Notes: a model not told the origin generated them from the letters alone. A stretch of 64,000 nt of DNA from JAGLTZ01 sp964637695 (GCA_964637695.1 CAZWVF010000006.1:9114-73113), one strand, 5' to 3'. Counted from the first letter of the stretch, positions 17,377-26,818 are shown. A program made the numbers and translations.

Positions 17377-18582
17377 ATGCCTGTATTTACCTATAAGGGT
17401 ATCGCCGGCACCGGCAAAGATGTGTCGGGGGAAGTAGAGGCCGAGAATCTGGAGCAGGCCCAGCAGATCGTCCGGGCCCGCAAGATCACCGAAGCCACCG
17501 TCAAGAAGAAGCCGGCCGAGATAAAGATCCCTGGGCTGGGTGGAAGCGGCAAGGTTTCGGCAGATGTCATAACGGGGTTTTCGCGGCAGTTCGCTACGAT
17601 GATCGATGCCGGTCTGCCTCTGGTCCAGTGTCTGAACATCCTCTCCAATCAGTCTGAAGATGAAACGTTCAAGAAGACCCTCAAGCAGATAACCAACGAC
17701 GTCGAAGCGGGGAGCACTCTCTCAGAAGCCCTCGCAAAGCATCCCAAGATATTCAACTCCCTCTTCATCAACATGGTGGCTGCCGGTGAGATAGGAGGTA
17801 TCCTCGACGAAGTTCTCCTGCGGGTTTCTGCCTACATGGAGAAAGCTGATGCCCTGAAGAGGAAGATCAAGGGCGCAATGATGTACCCGACTGTCGTTAT
17901 GACGGTGGCTCTGGGTGCAACAGCGACTCTTATGATCGTCGTCGTACCCACCTTCGTCCAGATGTTCGAGCAATCTGGTGTTGAGCTGCCCCTGCCGACA
18001 AGGATCGTTGTCGGGATATCAGATTTCCTGCAATCAAACCTGATCTTTATCTCAGCTGCAATCGCTGCAGCTATATTCTCGTTTAAGCGTTACTATGCAA
18101 CAGATAACGGCGAAAAGGTCGTGGATAACCTTAAGTTGCATATGCCCCTCCTCGGCGACCTCATAAGGAAATCCTCAGTTGCCAGGTTCTCCAGAACCCT
18201 GAGCACACTTCTGGCCTCTGGTGTCAGCATTCTGGAGGCCCTCGATATCACCGCCCGCACAGCCGGCAATCGTATCATCGAAGACGCTCTCAAGGAGGCC
18301 AGAACCAGCATTGGTGGTGGAGAAACCATCACGGCTCCGCTTGCCGAAGCCGATGTTTTCCCACCAATGGTCATGCAGATGGTCAATGTGGGGGAACAGA
18401 CCGGTGAGCTGGATAAGATGCTCGGCAAAATCGCAGATTACTACGAAGAGGAAGTTGATGCAGCCGTTGATTCGCTGACATCGATCATCGAGCCGATAAT
18501 AATAGTATATCTCGGTGTTGTCATCGGTGGAATGGTGCTGGCCATGTATATGCCCCTTTTCAGCATGATGGAAACCTTCTGA
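17377..18582 (+). CDS. pilC: Type IV pilus inner-membrane platform protein PilC
   Basis: A 401-residue GspF/PilC-family membrane protein. It has the two repeated T2SSF domains (about residues 65-190 and 270-395), each starting with a conserved motif of the type FSRQFATMIDAGLPL and FSRTLSTLLASGVSILEAL and ending in hydrophobic segments. It couples the PilB/PilT motors to the pilus base. Length is typical. It is followed at once by a UUCG-capped hairpin and then by the pilS-like kinase gene. Confidence 0.95.
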   Translation: MPVFTYKGIAGTGKDVSGEVEAENLEQAQQIVRARKITEATVKKKPAEIKIPGLGGSGKVSADVITGFSRQFATMIDAGLPLVQCLNILSNQSEDETFKKTLKQITNDVEAGSTLSEALAKHPKIFNSLFINMVAAGEIGGILDEVLLRVSAYMEKADALKRKIKGAMMYPTVVMTVALGATATLMIVVVPTFVQMFEQSGVELPLPTRIVVGISDFLQSNLIFISAAIAAAIFSFKRYYATDNGEKVVDNLKLHMPLLGDLIRKSSVARFSRTLSTLLASGVSILEALDITARTAGNRIIEDALKEARTSIGGGETITAPLAEADVFPPMVMQMVNVGEQTGELDKMLGKIADYYEEEVDAAVDSLTSIIEPIIIVYLGVVIGGMVLAMYMPLFSMMETF

Positions 18583-18587
18583 ACCCA

Positions 18588-18612
18588 CCGGGCGGTTCTT
18601 CGGACCGCCTGG
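18588..18612 (+). terminator. UUCG-capped hairpin between pilC and pilS
   Basis: A GC-rich stem (CCGGGCGGT-C pairing with GACCGCCTGG, with one bulged T) closes a CTTCGG tetraloop. It lies 5 nt after the pilC stop and ends 7 nt before the pilS start. No T-run follows, so full intrinsic termination is unlikely. An attenuator or mRNA-stabilising hairpin separating structural from regulatory genes is more plausible. Confidence 0.45.
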
Positions 18613-18619
18613 AAAAGTC

Positions 18620-20308
18620 ATGGCTATATTAGCTAAACCAGCGAGTATCAGATTCATCCAGATCCTGCGGCTTGCCGTCGTAATCTTTGTGGCGCTTGCC
18701 GTTTATCTCCTTCTGCGGGATGGATACGGCAGTGACTCGATATTCGTAGTAGACATACCGCTCGTTTCCCTGATCGTTGTGAACCTCCTGTCATCGGCCT
18801 GGCTGTGGCAGCACCAGAGGAGATCCGGGGCCGTAGAGGAGGAACAGTTCTATCTTCAGGTATTCCTGGATGTAATGTTGATGGGTTTGGTAGTTTTCTA
18901 TACAGGCGCCTCTTCCAGCACTCTCACACTTGTTTTCCTCCTGCCTGTAATGCTTGCCAGCGCTTTCCTCTATCTGAGAGGCAGTCTCTTTGCCGCCAGT
19001 CTCTCAACCATCGTCCTGGCCGCTCTGGTGGTCCTCGATTCAAATGGCTGGCTGGCCGATTATGGTACGAATTACATCCAGGCGCCCCTCGATTTCGCCA
19101 ATGACATCGATGCGCAGCTCCTCTTCGCCAGATCCATCATCACGGTCCTGGTGCTTTTTGCAGCAGCTTCGATAAGCGGATATGTCGCCGAGAACCACCT
19201 CTCGATTGTGGGGGAGCTGGTTGAAGTAACGAGGCGTCTCGAACGGATACGCATCAACACCTCTGATGTGCTCACGCATATGGAATCGGGGCTGCTGACC
19301 GTTGATAAGGAGGGAAGGATAATCTTCCTGAACAGAGCTGCGACCGAGATACTACAGATTGAGGGATCAGAAACTGATGGTCGAAGCTACAAGTCTGTTT
19401 TTACCGGCCGTCTCGAACCGATAAAAGACTTCGTGGATCAGATCCTCAAAGAATCCTCGGATCTGAGCACCCGCAATGAACTTCAACTGGAGACGAGGGA
19501 GGGCTCCTACATGCCCCTGGGATTGACTCCCACGCTGCTGACCGAAGGAGACTCGATCAGAGGGCTGATCGTTGTTTTCCAGGATCTCACCCAGGCCAAG
19601 GTGACGGAGGACAGGATCCGCAGGCAGGACCGGCTGGCAGTTATCGGTGAACTGGCCGCAGGAATTGCACACGAGTTGCGCAATCCACTCGCAAGCATAA
19701 GCGGTTCAGCTGAAGTTCTTCAGTCAGGACTCGATGTGGAAGGGGAAGACCGTCAGCTGCTTGATCTGATCGTCAACGAATCGGTCAGGATAAACGATAT
19801 AGTCGAACAGTTTCTCAACTACGCCCGCATCCAGCAGGTGGATCGTCAGAGGGTCAACTTTCAGGAACTGGTCAACGAGGTTATTACCCTCGTAAAAAAC
19901 CATCCCAGTTACACGGAGGGTAAAGAGGTTGTGACAGAGCTGGACAGTTGCCCTCCGGTACTGGTCGATGCAGCGCAGATGAAGCAGGTTTTCCTCAACC
20001 TGATCCTGAACGGCCTTGAAGCTGTTGATGGAACGGGAAGAATATGTGTCTGTACTTCAGCAGAGGGTGAGGAGCATATTGCCGGTCAGGGCCAGGTTGA
20101 GATATGGGTTCAGGATGACGGTCCCGGGGTCCCGGAGGAGCAGATCGAAAGCATTTTCGAGCCGTTCCACACCAACAAGAGGGGAGGGACCGGGCTGGGA
20201 CTGGCAGTAGTATACAAAATCATGGAGAGCAACGATGGAAGGATCCTTTATGCCCCGCCATCTGACGGCAAATCAACATTTCGTGTCCTCCTCCCGACAG
20301 CAGAATAA
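18620..20308 (+). CDS. pilS: PilS-like membrane sensor histidine kinase
   Basis: A 562-residue kinase. About six N-terminal transmembrane helices (residues 10-190), as in PilS, precede a PAS domain (MESGLLTVDKEGRIIFLNR). Then comes the HisKA domain with the phospho-acceptor in AGIAHELRNPLASISGS and the ATP-binding domain: N box FLNLILNGLEAV, G1 VQDDGPGVPEEQ, F box FEPF, G2 GGTGLGLAVVYKI. It lies 5 nt before the sigma54 response regulator, its obvious partner. In known systems PilS senses pilin in the membrane and controls pilin transcription; that role is inferred here from position. Confidence 0.9.
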   Translation: MAILAKPASIRFIQILRLAVVIFVALAVYLLLRDGYGSDSIFVVDIPLVSLIVVNLLSSAWLWQHQRRSGAVEEEQFYLQVFLDVMLMGLVVFYTGASSSTLTLVFLLPVMLASAFLYLRGSLFAASLSTIVLAALVVLDSNGWLADYGTNYIQAPLDFANDIDAQLLFARSIITVLVLFAAASISGYVAENHLSIVGELVEVTRRLERIRINTSDVLTHMESGLLTVDKEGRIIFLNRAATEILQIEGSETDGRSYKSVFTGRLEPIKDFVDQILKESSDLSTRNELQLETREGSYMPLGLTPTLLTEGDSIRGLIVVFQDLTQAKVTEDRIRRQDRLAVIGELAAGIAHELRNPLASISGSAEVLQSGLDVEGEDRQLLDLIVNESVRINDIVEQFLNYARIQQVDRQRVNFQELVNEVITLVKNHPSYTEGKEVVTELDSCPPVLVDAAQMKQVFLNLILNGLEAVDGTGRICVCTSAEGEEHIAGQGQVEIWVQDDGPGVPEEQIESIFEPFHTNKRGGTGLGLAVVYKIMESNDGRILYAPPSDGKSTFRVLLPTAE

Positions 20309-20313
20309 GTGAT

Positions 20314-21687
20314 ATGAGCACCCGCATACTTGTTGTGGATGATGAAGCATCCATGAGAGAATTCCTTTCGATCGCACTGGGTCGGATGGGTTACCAGGTC
20401 GACGCAGTGGATTCAGCCGAGGAAGCCGTAAAAGTATTCAGCGAATCCTCCTACGACGTCGTCATCTCTGACATCAGGATCCCCGGTGGAATGAACGGAG
20501 TTGAGCTTCTCGGCGCTCTGAAGGAAACTGATCCCGCCGTTCAGGTAATACTGATTACTGCGTATGCTTCGGTGGACACGGCTGTTAAAGCGGTCCAGCT
20601 CGATGCCCTCGATTACATGATCAAGCCTTTCAAGATAGAGCAGATAAAGAACCGCATCGATAACGCGATGGAGAAGAGGAAACTCCTTGCCGAGAACCTC
20701 TATCTGCGCAAGGTGATACGGGAGGAGAGGGCACCTTCGGGGATATTGGGGGAGAGCGACATGATAAGAGATGTGCGCGAGATGATCGATAAGGTGGCCC
20801 CTGCGCTCAGTACGGTGCTGATAAGCGGTGAGAGCGGTACGGGCAAAGAGCTCGTGGCCAGGGCCCTGCACGACAGAAGTGAACGAGCCGGGGGACCCTT
20901 TGTCTCGGTAAACTGCGGTGCGATCCCGGAGGGTCTGCTTGAATCGGAGCTGTTCGGACACAAGAGAGGGTCCTTTACCGGTGCAGTGCGGGACAAGGAT
21001 GGCCTGTTCAAAGTCGCCGACGGCGGCACACTCTTCCTGGACGAGATAGGAGAGACTTTGCCTGCGATTCAGGTGAAACTTCTGCGTGCACTTCAGGAAC
21101 TGGAGATAGTGCCGGTGGGCGGCACAAGCCCCATCAAGGTGGATGTGCGTGTTGTGGCGGCCACCAATTCAGCGCTCGACGAGAGAGTGGAGAATGGCAC
21201 ATTCAGGGAGGATCTCTACTACCGGCTGAATGTGGTACCAATTGACATACCTCCACTGCGGGAGAGGAGAGAGGATATAAGACTTCTGGCCGAGCATTTC
21301 CTGACCAGCGCATCGAGGGAGGAGAAGCACTTCTCAGAGGAGGCACTCTCTCTTCTGGAGGAGTATGCATGGCCCGGTAACGTCAGAGAGCTGGAGAACG
21401 TCGTGGAGCGATCTCTGATAATGTCGGATGGTCCAATTATCGGGATCGACCTTCTTCCACAACAGATCAGTGAGCCACCCAGGGAGAAGCTGGGCGCCCT
21501 TCCACAGTCGGAGCAGTCCCCCGATCTGGAAACGATTGAGAGAGCCTATATCGAATGGGTGCTGAAACAGACCGGAGGAGTCAAAACCGCAGCGGCCGAG
21601 ATACTGGGAATCGATCCCAGCACACTGCACAGGAAGATGGACAAATACGGACTGAGAGATGAGAAGGAAGACGAAAGCAGCGACTAA
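20314..21687 (+). CDS. pilR: PilR-like sigma54-dependent response regulator
   Basis: A 457-residue NtrC-class activator. The receiver domain has the acidic pair DDE at residues 9-11, phospho-acceptor Asp53 (VISDIRIPGG) and the switch Lys (DYMIKPF). The AAA+ domain has Walker A GESGTGKE and a sigma54 contact loop GSFTGA, the serine variant common in PilR. Walker B is LFLDEIGE. A Fis-type helix-turn-helix (GGVKTAAAEILGIDPSTLHRKM) ends the protein. It forms a two-component pair with the upstream kinase and overlaps the next gene by 29 nt. Confidence 0.92.
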   Translation: MSTRILVVDDEASMREFLSIALGRMGYQVDAVDSAEEAVKVFSESSYDVVISDIRIPGGMNGVELLGALKETDPAVQVILITAYASVDTAVKAVQLDALDYMIKPFKIEQIKNRIDNAMEKRKLLAENLYLRKVIREERAPSGILGESDMIRDVREMIDKVAPALSTVLISGESGTGKELVARALHDRSERAGGPFVSVNCGAIPEGLLESELFGHKRGSFTGAVRDKDGLFKVADGGTLFLDEIGETLPAIQVKLLRALQELEIVPVGGTSPIKVDVRVVAATNSALDERVENGTFREDLYYRLNVVPIDIPPLRERREDIRLLAEHFLTSASREEKHFSEEALSLLEEYAWPGNVRELENVVERSLIMSDGPIIGIDLLPQQISEPPREKLGALPQSEQSPDLETIERAYIEWVLKQTGGVKTAAAEILGIDPSTLHRKMDKYGLRDEKEDESSD

Positions 21688-23443
21688 ATATCTCCTTCTC
21701 ATCCCGCTGACTGGCATACTCCTTCTGCATGCTTCCGACGCGGACGCACAGGGAATCTCCCATCAGGAACTCCTGAATTCAGTTCTGGCAAGCCAGTTGA
21801 TGGCGGGGCAGGATCAGGAGGGGATACCTGTAAAGTGCGGCTTTCCCCCGATCGCAGCTGCCCTGGCCGCTCGCAGAGGACAGATCCCTGAAATGCAGCG
21901 GGCACGCCCTCAGCTTATCAGCCCCCAGAGCTATCTCAGCCCGAGCGGTCATTTCCTTCTCCACTATACACATGCAGGAGAGGACTCTGTTTCCACTGCT
22001 GACGCCGATCCCCCCAACTCGATTCCCGACTACATAGAAAAGGCAGCGGCCATCATGGACAGCATCAGGGAGGGGTACACTGACCTGGGATGGCGCGATC
22101 CCGTTGATGATGGTGACGGGGTGTATGACGTCTATTTCGAGGACCTGGAAAATCTTCCCTGGGGATCCTGGTTCGGTTACACCGAGCCGGTTGAGCCGAC
22201 GGCGACGACGGCGCCATTCACGTCGGCGTCATTCATAAGCCTGGAAAACGATTTCCCCCCATCGGTCTACGGGCATCCCCCGCTCGAATCCCTCAGAGTC
22301 ACCGCGGCGCATGAATATCACCACGCGATCCAGCTCGCTTATAATCTGGCGCTCATTGAATCGGATTTTATGCACTACATATGGTTCGCCGAACTGTCGG
22401 CCACCTACCAAGAGGATATCTTTTACGACGATATCAATGATTACTACAACTACCTCGATGCATTTCTGGGATATCCTCATCTCTCACTGACCGAAACCAG
22501 CACCAACCACATGTACGGTGCTGCATTATGGGCCATTTATCTCGATGAGGTATTCGGATCAGATACGAACCGCATCATCTGGACCCTGATGTCCGACAGT
22601 GTTCTGAAGCCCCTGGAGGCACACCGGGTATTCCTGGCCTCACGTAACACGACTCTCCTTGAAAGCTACAGGGAGATGACCGTATGGCAGCTGTATACGG
22701 GCAGCCGGGCACAGGCAGCAGAATATTTCCCGGAGGGCGCATATTATCCCTCCGTGGCGATTGAAAGCCTTGATTCAGGCACAACGAACGTTTCCCTGCC
22801 CGCGCTTGCATCAAGGTATTACGCCGACCAGCCCTCGGGATCAGCCGGTGGAATGGCCATGAGGCTCTATCCCTCTTCGAGCGCTGAATGGGGAGCGGGA
22901 ATAGCGGGGGAGTTTTCAGGTGGATCGGTGTCGGGTCTGGTTACATCAGCTCTCGATACCTCTTCCGCCTTCCGCGGCACCAGTGTAGAACTGTATGACT
23001 GGTCCGATTACGGAACGGTTCTGCAGTGGGCATTCACCGGGGACAATGTCGACTCTCTTTCAGGGCTCTCAGTAACAAGAAGTGCCCGGATCGAGGCCGC
23101 TGTGAGCGACCGCCTGACCATGCGCGCTTTTGCCGATAATCTTCTGAAGCTGCATCAGAACTACCCGAATCCATTCCGACCACTGGAGCATGATATCACA
23201 TACTTCGCCTTCTATCTGAGCGAGCAGGCTTCGGTCGAACTGGAAATCCGATCCCTTAACGGTTCACTGCTCTGGTCGCAATCCCTGAATCAGCAACCTG
23301 CCGGAAACCGTTTCTCAGGTGATTCCGGCATCGGATGGGATGGAAGGGATAGTTCGGGTCGACTGGTACCCGCAGGTGTGTATCTTATTATAGCCAGAAC
23401 CGGCGATGTAACGAGAGCCAGGAAAATGAGCGTTATCCGATGA
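21659..23443 (+). CDS. Secreted putative metalloprotease with C-terminal FlgD/T9SS-like sorting domain (MXAN_6640-like)
   Basis: A 594-residue exported protein. A signal peptide covers residues 1-30. TAAHEYHHAIQLAYN holds an HExxH zinc motif (His218-Glu219-His222), and IWFAELSATYQED (about 241-253) offers the downstream Glu of a gluzincin-like site. The last 90 residues (from about LHQNYPNPF) form a beta-rich FlgD-Ig/sorting-type domain with IGWDGRDSSGRLVPAGVY, usual in FCB-group surface proteins. The match to myxobacterial MXAN_6640-type proteases is by architecture and memory, not by search. It overlaps the end of pilR by 29 nt and the next gene by 4 nt, so it may be co-expressed with the pilus regulators. 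No T9SS genes are in the window. Confidence 0.75.
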   Translation: MRRKTKAATKYLLLIPLTGILLLHASDADAQGISHQELLNSVLASQLMAGQDQEGIPVKCGFPPIAAALAARRGQIPEMQRARPQLISPQSYLSPSGHFLLHYTHAGEDSVSTADADPPNSIPDYIEKAAAIMDSIREGYTDLGWRDPVDDGDGVYDVYFEDLENLPWGSWFGYTEPVEPTATTAPFTSASFISLENDFPPSVYGHPPLESLRVTAAHEYHHAIQLAYNLALIESDFMHYIWFAELSATYQEDIFYDDINDYYNYLDAFLGYPHLSLTETSTNHMYGAALWAIYLDEVFGSDTNRIIWTLMSDSVLKPLEAHRVFLASRNTTLLESYREMTVWQLYTGSRAQAAEYFPEGAYYPSVAIESLDSGTTNVSLPALASRYYADQPSGSAGGMAMRLYPSSSAEWGAGIAGEFSGGSVSGLVTSALDTSSAFRGTSVELYDWSDYGTVLQWAFTGDNVDSLSGLSVTRSARIEAAVSDRLTMRAFADNLLKLHQNYPNPFRPLEHDITYFAFYLSEQASVELEIRSLNGSLLWSQSLNQQPAGNRFSGDSGIGWDGRDSSGRLVPAGVYLIIARTGDVTRARKMSVIR

Positions 23444-24828
23444 AAAACCACAGAAAGAAGATATTTAAGGTTGTGGCCGCCGGTCTGTTGCTGATGCTTA
23501 TAATCCTGTCAGCTGAAGAGACCTCCTCCCTGGTGACCGGGAGTCAGGAAGGACCCCGGATTGCCAGTCTCGAAGAGATTCAGCCCGACGAACCGATGAC
23601 GCTCGTGTTCCCCACCTTTCTTCACACGTGGGGCATGCAGAAAGCGGGACCTGCCCACCTGCGGATATTCCTGAATGGACGAACCAGGTTCGATGATCCG
23701 CAGGGCATAGCCGTGACGGTTCTGGATGCCTGGGATGATCCGCAGAGCAAAAGCGACGACGACGAACCGACGATCTACGGGATCAATTCGGGGCGCGGTG
23801 AGATAATCTACAACACCAGCATGTTTTCGGTCGGTCTCTACGGTTCAAAGGGTCGTGGTGTGGGACAGTTTCTCGAGCCGCACGGGGTCGATGCGGATCC
23901 TGCCGGAAACCTGGTAGTGGCCGATACAGGTAATGACAGGATCGCCGTCCTTTTCAATAATGGCCGGGTCCTGAGCCACCGGAGATACCTGTGGATGATC
24001 GGTGAGAATGACTCGCTGAAATCTCCCTATGATGTCGCTCTGGTGCCCGGCGATGGCGTGTGGGTGACAGACTCGGGCAATTCGCGCCTGGTTCTGTTCG
24101 ATCTGGAAAGCGAATCCAGCAGGATTCTCGATCTTTCCGGGATAGTCGAAATTCCAGGTGCGATAGCTCTGAGTCACCCCCGTCAGAGATGGTCCTATTA
24201 CCGTAACAATGCGATCTATCTGGCCAGCAGGGCAGGGGACATTCTGGTCAAACTGGATCAGGAGGGAAATGAGGTTGCACGGGTAACGGCTGAGGATGTC
24301 GGCCTGGATGAAATGGAGATCAGATACCTGACCACCGATTTCTATTCAAATGTCTGGGCCACGGACGGCACTGCCAATGCCATCCACAAATTCGATCGCA
24401 ACCTCAACCACCTCGCAACCTTTGGTTCCAGGGGTAGAAGGAAACTACAGTTCGAGGGACCGAGGGGAATCAGCCTCTGGCGTCGGTTCGGACAGGTGAT
24501 CATAGCCGAATCGAAGGGCGCCCAGTACTACTGGGTGGGAGCAGATGCACACACGATAAGCGCCGTGCAGGAGGGCGCATCACTCACACTGAATTACACG
24601 CTGACAGAACATTCGTACGTTACGGTGAGGGTGCGTTACTCCGGTGGAGGCCTGGCAGAGGTCTATCGCAGGCAGTTCCGAAATTCGGGAGCAAGACAGG
24701 AAACGGTAATCCTCTCGCGGCAGCGTCCCCTTGCATGGCTAGAGCTGGTTGTTGAACCGACCTACTCCTCATATACCTACAGGGAGAAGGTCTTCCATTT
24801 GAGGTTCCGGGAGGGAATATCGAACTGA
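23440..24828 (+). CDS. Membrane-anchored or secreted NHL-repeat beta-propeller protein
   Basis: A 462-residue protein with a basic N-terminus and one hydrophobic segment (about residues 9-25) acting as a signal or anchor. NHL-type repeats are clear at LEPHGVDADPAGNLVVADTG, SPYDVALVPGDGVWVTDSG and YSNVWATDGTANAIHKFD, spaced about 40-60 residues, which suggests a beta-propeller. The C-terminal 110 residues form a separate beta-rich region. NHL proteins usually bind protein or carbohydrate partners; the ligand is unknown. The ATG overlaps the metalloprotease stop by 4 nt, so the two are translated together and may act together at the cell surface. Confidence 0.75.
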   Translation: MKNHRKKIFKVVAAGLLLMLIILSAEETSSLVTGSQEGPRIASLEEIQPDEPMTLVFPTFLHTWGMQKAGPAHLRIFLNGRTRFDDPQGIAVTVLDAWDDPQSKSDDDEPTIYGINSGRGEIIYNTSMFSVGLYGSKGRGVGQFLEPHGVDADPAGNLVVADTGNDRIAVLFNNGRVLSHRRYLWMIGENDSLKSPYDVALVPGDGVWVTDSGNSRLVLFDLESESSRILDLSGIVEIPGAIALSHPRQRWSYYRNNAIYLASRAGDILVKLDQEGNEVARVTAEDVGLDEMEIRYLTTDFYSNVWATDGTANAIHKFDRNLNHLATFGSRGRRKLQFEGPRGISLWRRFGQVIIAESKGAQYYWVGADAHTISAVQEGASLTLNYTLTEHSYVTVRVRYSGGGLAEVYRRQFRNSGARQETVILSRQRPLAWLELVVEPTYSSYTYREKVFHLRFREGISN

Positions 24829-24878
24829 ATTCTGTCAACCGGCAGAAGCCTGAAAGCGGGCAGTTATCCCGCCACGAA

Positions 24879-25445
24879 GTGAAGCGGAAGCTCATTCATC
24901 TGAGTTCCAGCGGTATCCCACTGATCATTTTCATTCTTCCACCTGATTTTGGCCTGGGAGTTGTAGCCGCCCTGCTTGTCATGGCTATCACGGTGGATGT
25001 GGTCCGTCTGCGCATTCCCGCTGTACAGCAGTTCTTTGAGAATTTTTTCGGACAGGCGATGCGTCCCCATGAAGCAAACGAATTGACCGGCTCCACTTTT
25101 CTCTGTCTGAGTGCACTGGTATGCATCGTGCTTTTTCCCCTGCAGATAGCTGTTACGGCTCTCTTCTTCCTGACCATAGGCGATACGGCGGCCGCTCTGG
25201 TCGGTCAGAAATGGGGGAAGACAGTCCTGGTACCGGGCAAGACACTGGAAGGAACTATGGCATGTCTTGTTACGTGTACTATTGTAGTGGTGATAATGCC
25301 GGGTGTACCATTGATTGCAGGGCTGGCGGGAGCATTTACTGCAACGATCGTGGAATTGTTCGGAACCGAGACCATCGACGACAACTTCGGCATCCCGGTG
25401 CTTTCGGCAGTTGTCATCTGGATAGTAGCATCAACAGTGATTTGA
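24879..25445 (+). CDS. Dolichol/polyprenol or diacylglycerol kinase-like membrane protein
   Basis: A hydrophobic protein with about six membrane helices and family motifs RHEVKRKLIHLSS at the N-terminus, TIGDTAAALVGQKWGKT, PGKTLEGTMACL, and ETIDDNFGIPVLSA. These fit the SEC59/VTE5/DGKA-like kinase family, which phosphorylates polyprenols, phytol or diacylglycerol with CTP or ATP. GTG 24879 is the first standard start but leaves only two residues before the conserved RK. CTG at 24825 lies inside the upstream stop (CTGA), has GGGAGG 10 nt upstream and adds 18 residues, so it may be the true start. Substrate is unknown; another isoprenoid gene (the reductase at 3.9-5.1 kb) is in the window. Confidence 0.75.
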   Translation: MKRKLIHLSSSGIPLIIFILPPDFGLGVVAALLVMAITVDVVRLRIPAVQQFFENFFGQAMRPHEANELTGSTFLCLSALVCIVLFPLQIAVTALFFLTIGDTAAALVGQKWGKTVLVPGKTLEGTMACLVTCTIVVVIMPGVPLIAGLAGAFTATIVELFGTETIDDNFGIPVLSAVVIWIVASTVI

Positions 25446-25449
25446 GATA

Positions 25450-25923
25450 ATGTACAGGACTCTTGAAAACCCTGATATTGAACGCATTGCAGACGTGCTC
25501 GGTGTGGAGGCCAAACTGGAGGCCGACCACTGGTGTATGATCCTCGACGTTCCAGAGCACCAGAGGTACGTAAGGCTTGAGATTTATCCGGAGATAAGTA
25601 TAGGAAGGGACTCGGGTGCGCTGGTCAGTGCATACACACACAGTGCGCATCTCCAACTTCATTTCGTCACAGGTTACGTGATCAGCACACTTCTTGGAGA
25701 GGTGACATTCGTCGCGGAACGCGAGGGCTTCATGAGCGGCCTCACTGTGGAACGGGAGGCAGCCTGCTCCCTGTATGCCAACGTCGACAACGATGTGCTG
25801 AGCGGTGATTTCACCAGGCTGGGCCCTGAGGTGATGCTCTCGGGAATAGCGCTCTGCCTCACGGATGATTTCTCAGACTTCCTCGACGAGGAGGAAGAAC
25901 CCCCTGTAGGTGACCAGCAATAA
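25450..25923 (+). CDS. Hypothetical protein overlapping era
   Basis: A 157-residue acidic, apparently soluble protein that I do not recognise. It has no signal peptide, no membrane helix and no evident catalytic motif. The C-terminus is strongly acidic (DDFSDFLDEEEEPP). The ATG at 25450 is 4 nt after the preceding stop, and the 3' end overlaps the GTG start of era by 14 nt, so it is a real member of the operon. Codon use looks like that of its neighbours. The tight linkage with era hints at a housekeeping role, but no function can be claimed. Confidence 0.65.
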   Translation: MYRTLENPDIERIADVLGVEAKLEADHWCMILDVPEHQRYVRLEIYPEISIGRDSGALVSAYTHSAHLQLHFVTGYVISTLLGEVTFVAEREGFMSGLTVEREAACSLYANVDNDVLSGDFTRLGPEVMLSGIALCLTDDFSDFLDEEEEPPVGDQQ

Positions 25924-26818
25924 CAAAGAATCGTTCAGGTGCGGCTATATAGCCATAGCCGGCGCTCCAAATGTCGGCAAATCAACTCTTCTCAATTCCT
26001 TCATGGGGATGAAACTGTCAATCATCACCTCAAAACCTCAGACGACACGGCGAAATATCCTGGGTATCCTTACCTCCGATGATTACCAGGCCATTCTAAT
26101 CGACACACCCGGTCTGATCGACCCATCGTATCGGCTGCAGTCATCTATGCGTGCTCAGGCAGTCAGTGCCATTCGTGCAGCAGATGTGCTGTTGCTGATG
26201 GAGGATGCCGTCAGGGCGGTTGAAAGGGGTCCGGGCAAACAGACGGTAAAGGCGATTGAAACGGCAGGCAGGACGACTCCTGTCGTACTGGTTCTGAACA
26301 AGATCGACAGGGTACGGAAGGATGATCTCCTGCCGGTCATGGAGCAGTACAACAGCAGGTGGCAGCCGGCAGCCATTGTACCGATCAGTGCGCTGAATGG
26401 CGACGGAGTGGAAGTTCTTCTGAACGAGACGATCCGAATCCTCCCCGAAGGCCCGTCTCTCTATCCCGAAGAAATGATCACGGAGCACCCCGAGAGGTTC
26501 TTTGTTTCGGAGTTCGTCCGCGAAGCGGTCTTCAACCGTTTCGGCAGGGAGATTCCTTACTCGACTGCAACAGCAGTAGAGGAGTTTCGGCGGGGCAGTG
26601 GCAAGACCTACATATCTGTGAACATCTACGTCGAACGGGAATCCCAGCGTCCAATACTGCTGGGCAAAGGCGGCAGGGCGATCAAGGAGGTTGGCAGCAG
26701 GGCCAGGGAATCGATCGAGGAATTTCTGGGTGAGTCTGTCTACCTGGATCTCTGGGTCAAGGTGAGGAAGAATTGGCGGAGCAGGGATGCTCACCTGAAA
26801 GATCTCGATCTGATCTGA
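25910..26818 (+). CDS. era: GTPase Era (30S ribosome assembly)
   Basis: A 302-residue GTPase that binds the 3' end of 16S rRNA. G1 is GAPNVGKSTLLN, G2 TTRRNI, G3 DTPGL, G4 LNKID and G5 ISALNG. The C-terminal type II KH domain includes LGKGGRAIKEVGSRARESIE and ends with LWVKVRKNWR. Length and motif order are exactly those of Era. It starts at GTG 25910 within the end of the preceding gene. A 113-bp spacer with no clear terminator follows. Confidence 0.96.
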   Translation: MTSNNKESFRCGYIAIAGAPNVGKSTLLNSFMGMKLSIITSKPQTTRRNILGILTSDDYQAILIDTPGLIDPSYRLQSSMRAQAVSAIRAADVLLLMEDAVRAVERGPGKQTVKAIETAGRTTPVVLVLNKIDRVRKDDLLPVMEQYNSRWQPAAIVPISALNGDGVEVLLNETIRILPEGPSLYPEEMITEHPERFFVSEFVREAVFNRFGREIPYSTATAVEEFRRGSGKTYISVNIYVERESQRPILLGKGGRAIKEVGSRARESIEEFLGESVYLDLWVKVRKNWRSRDAHLKDLDLI

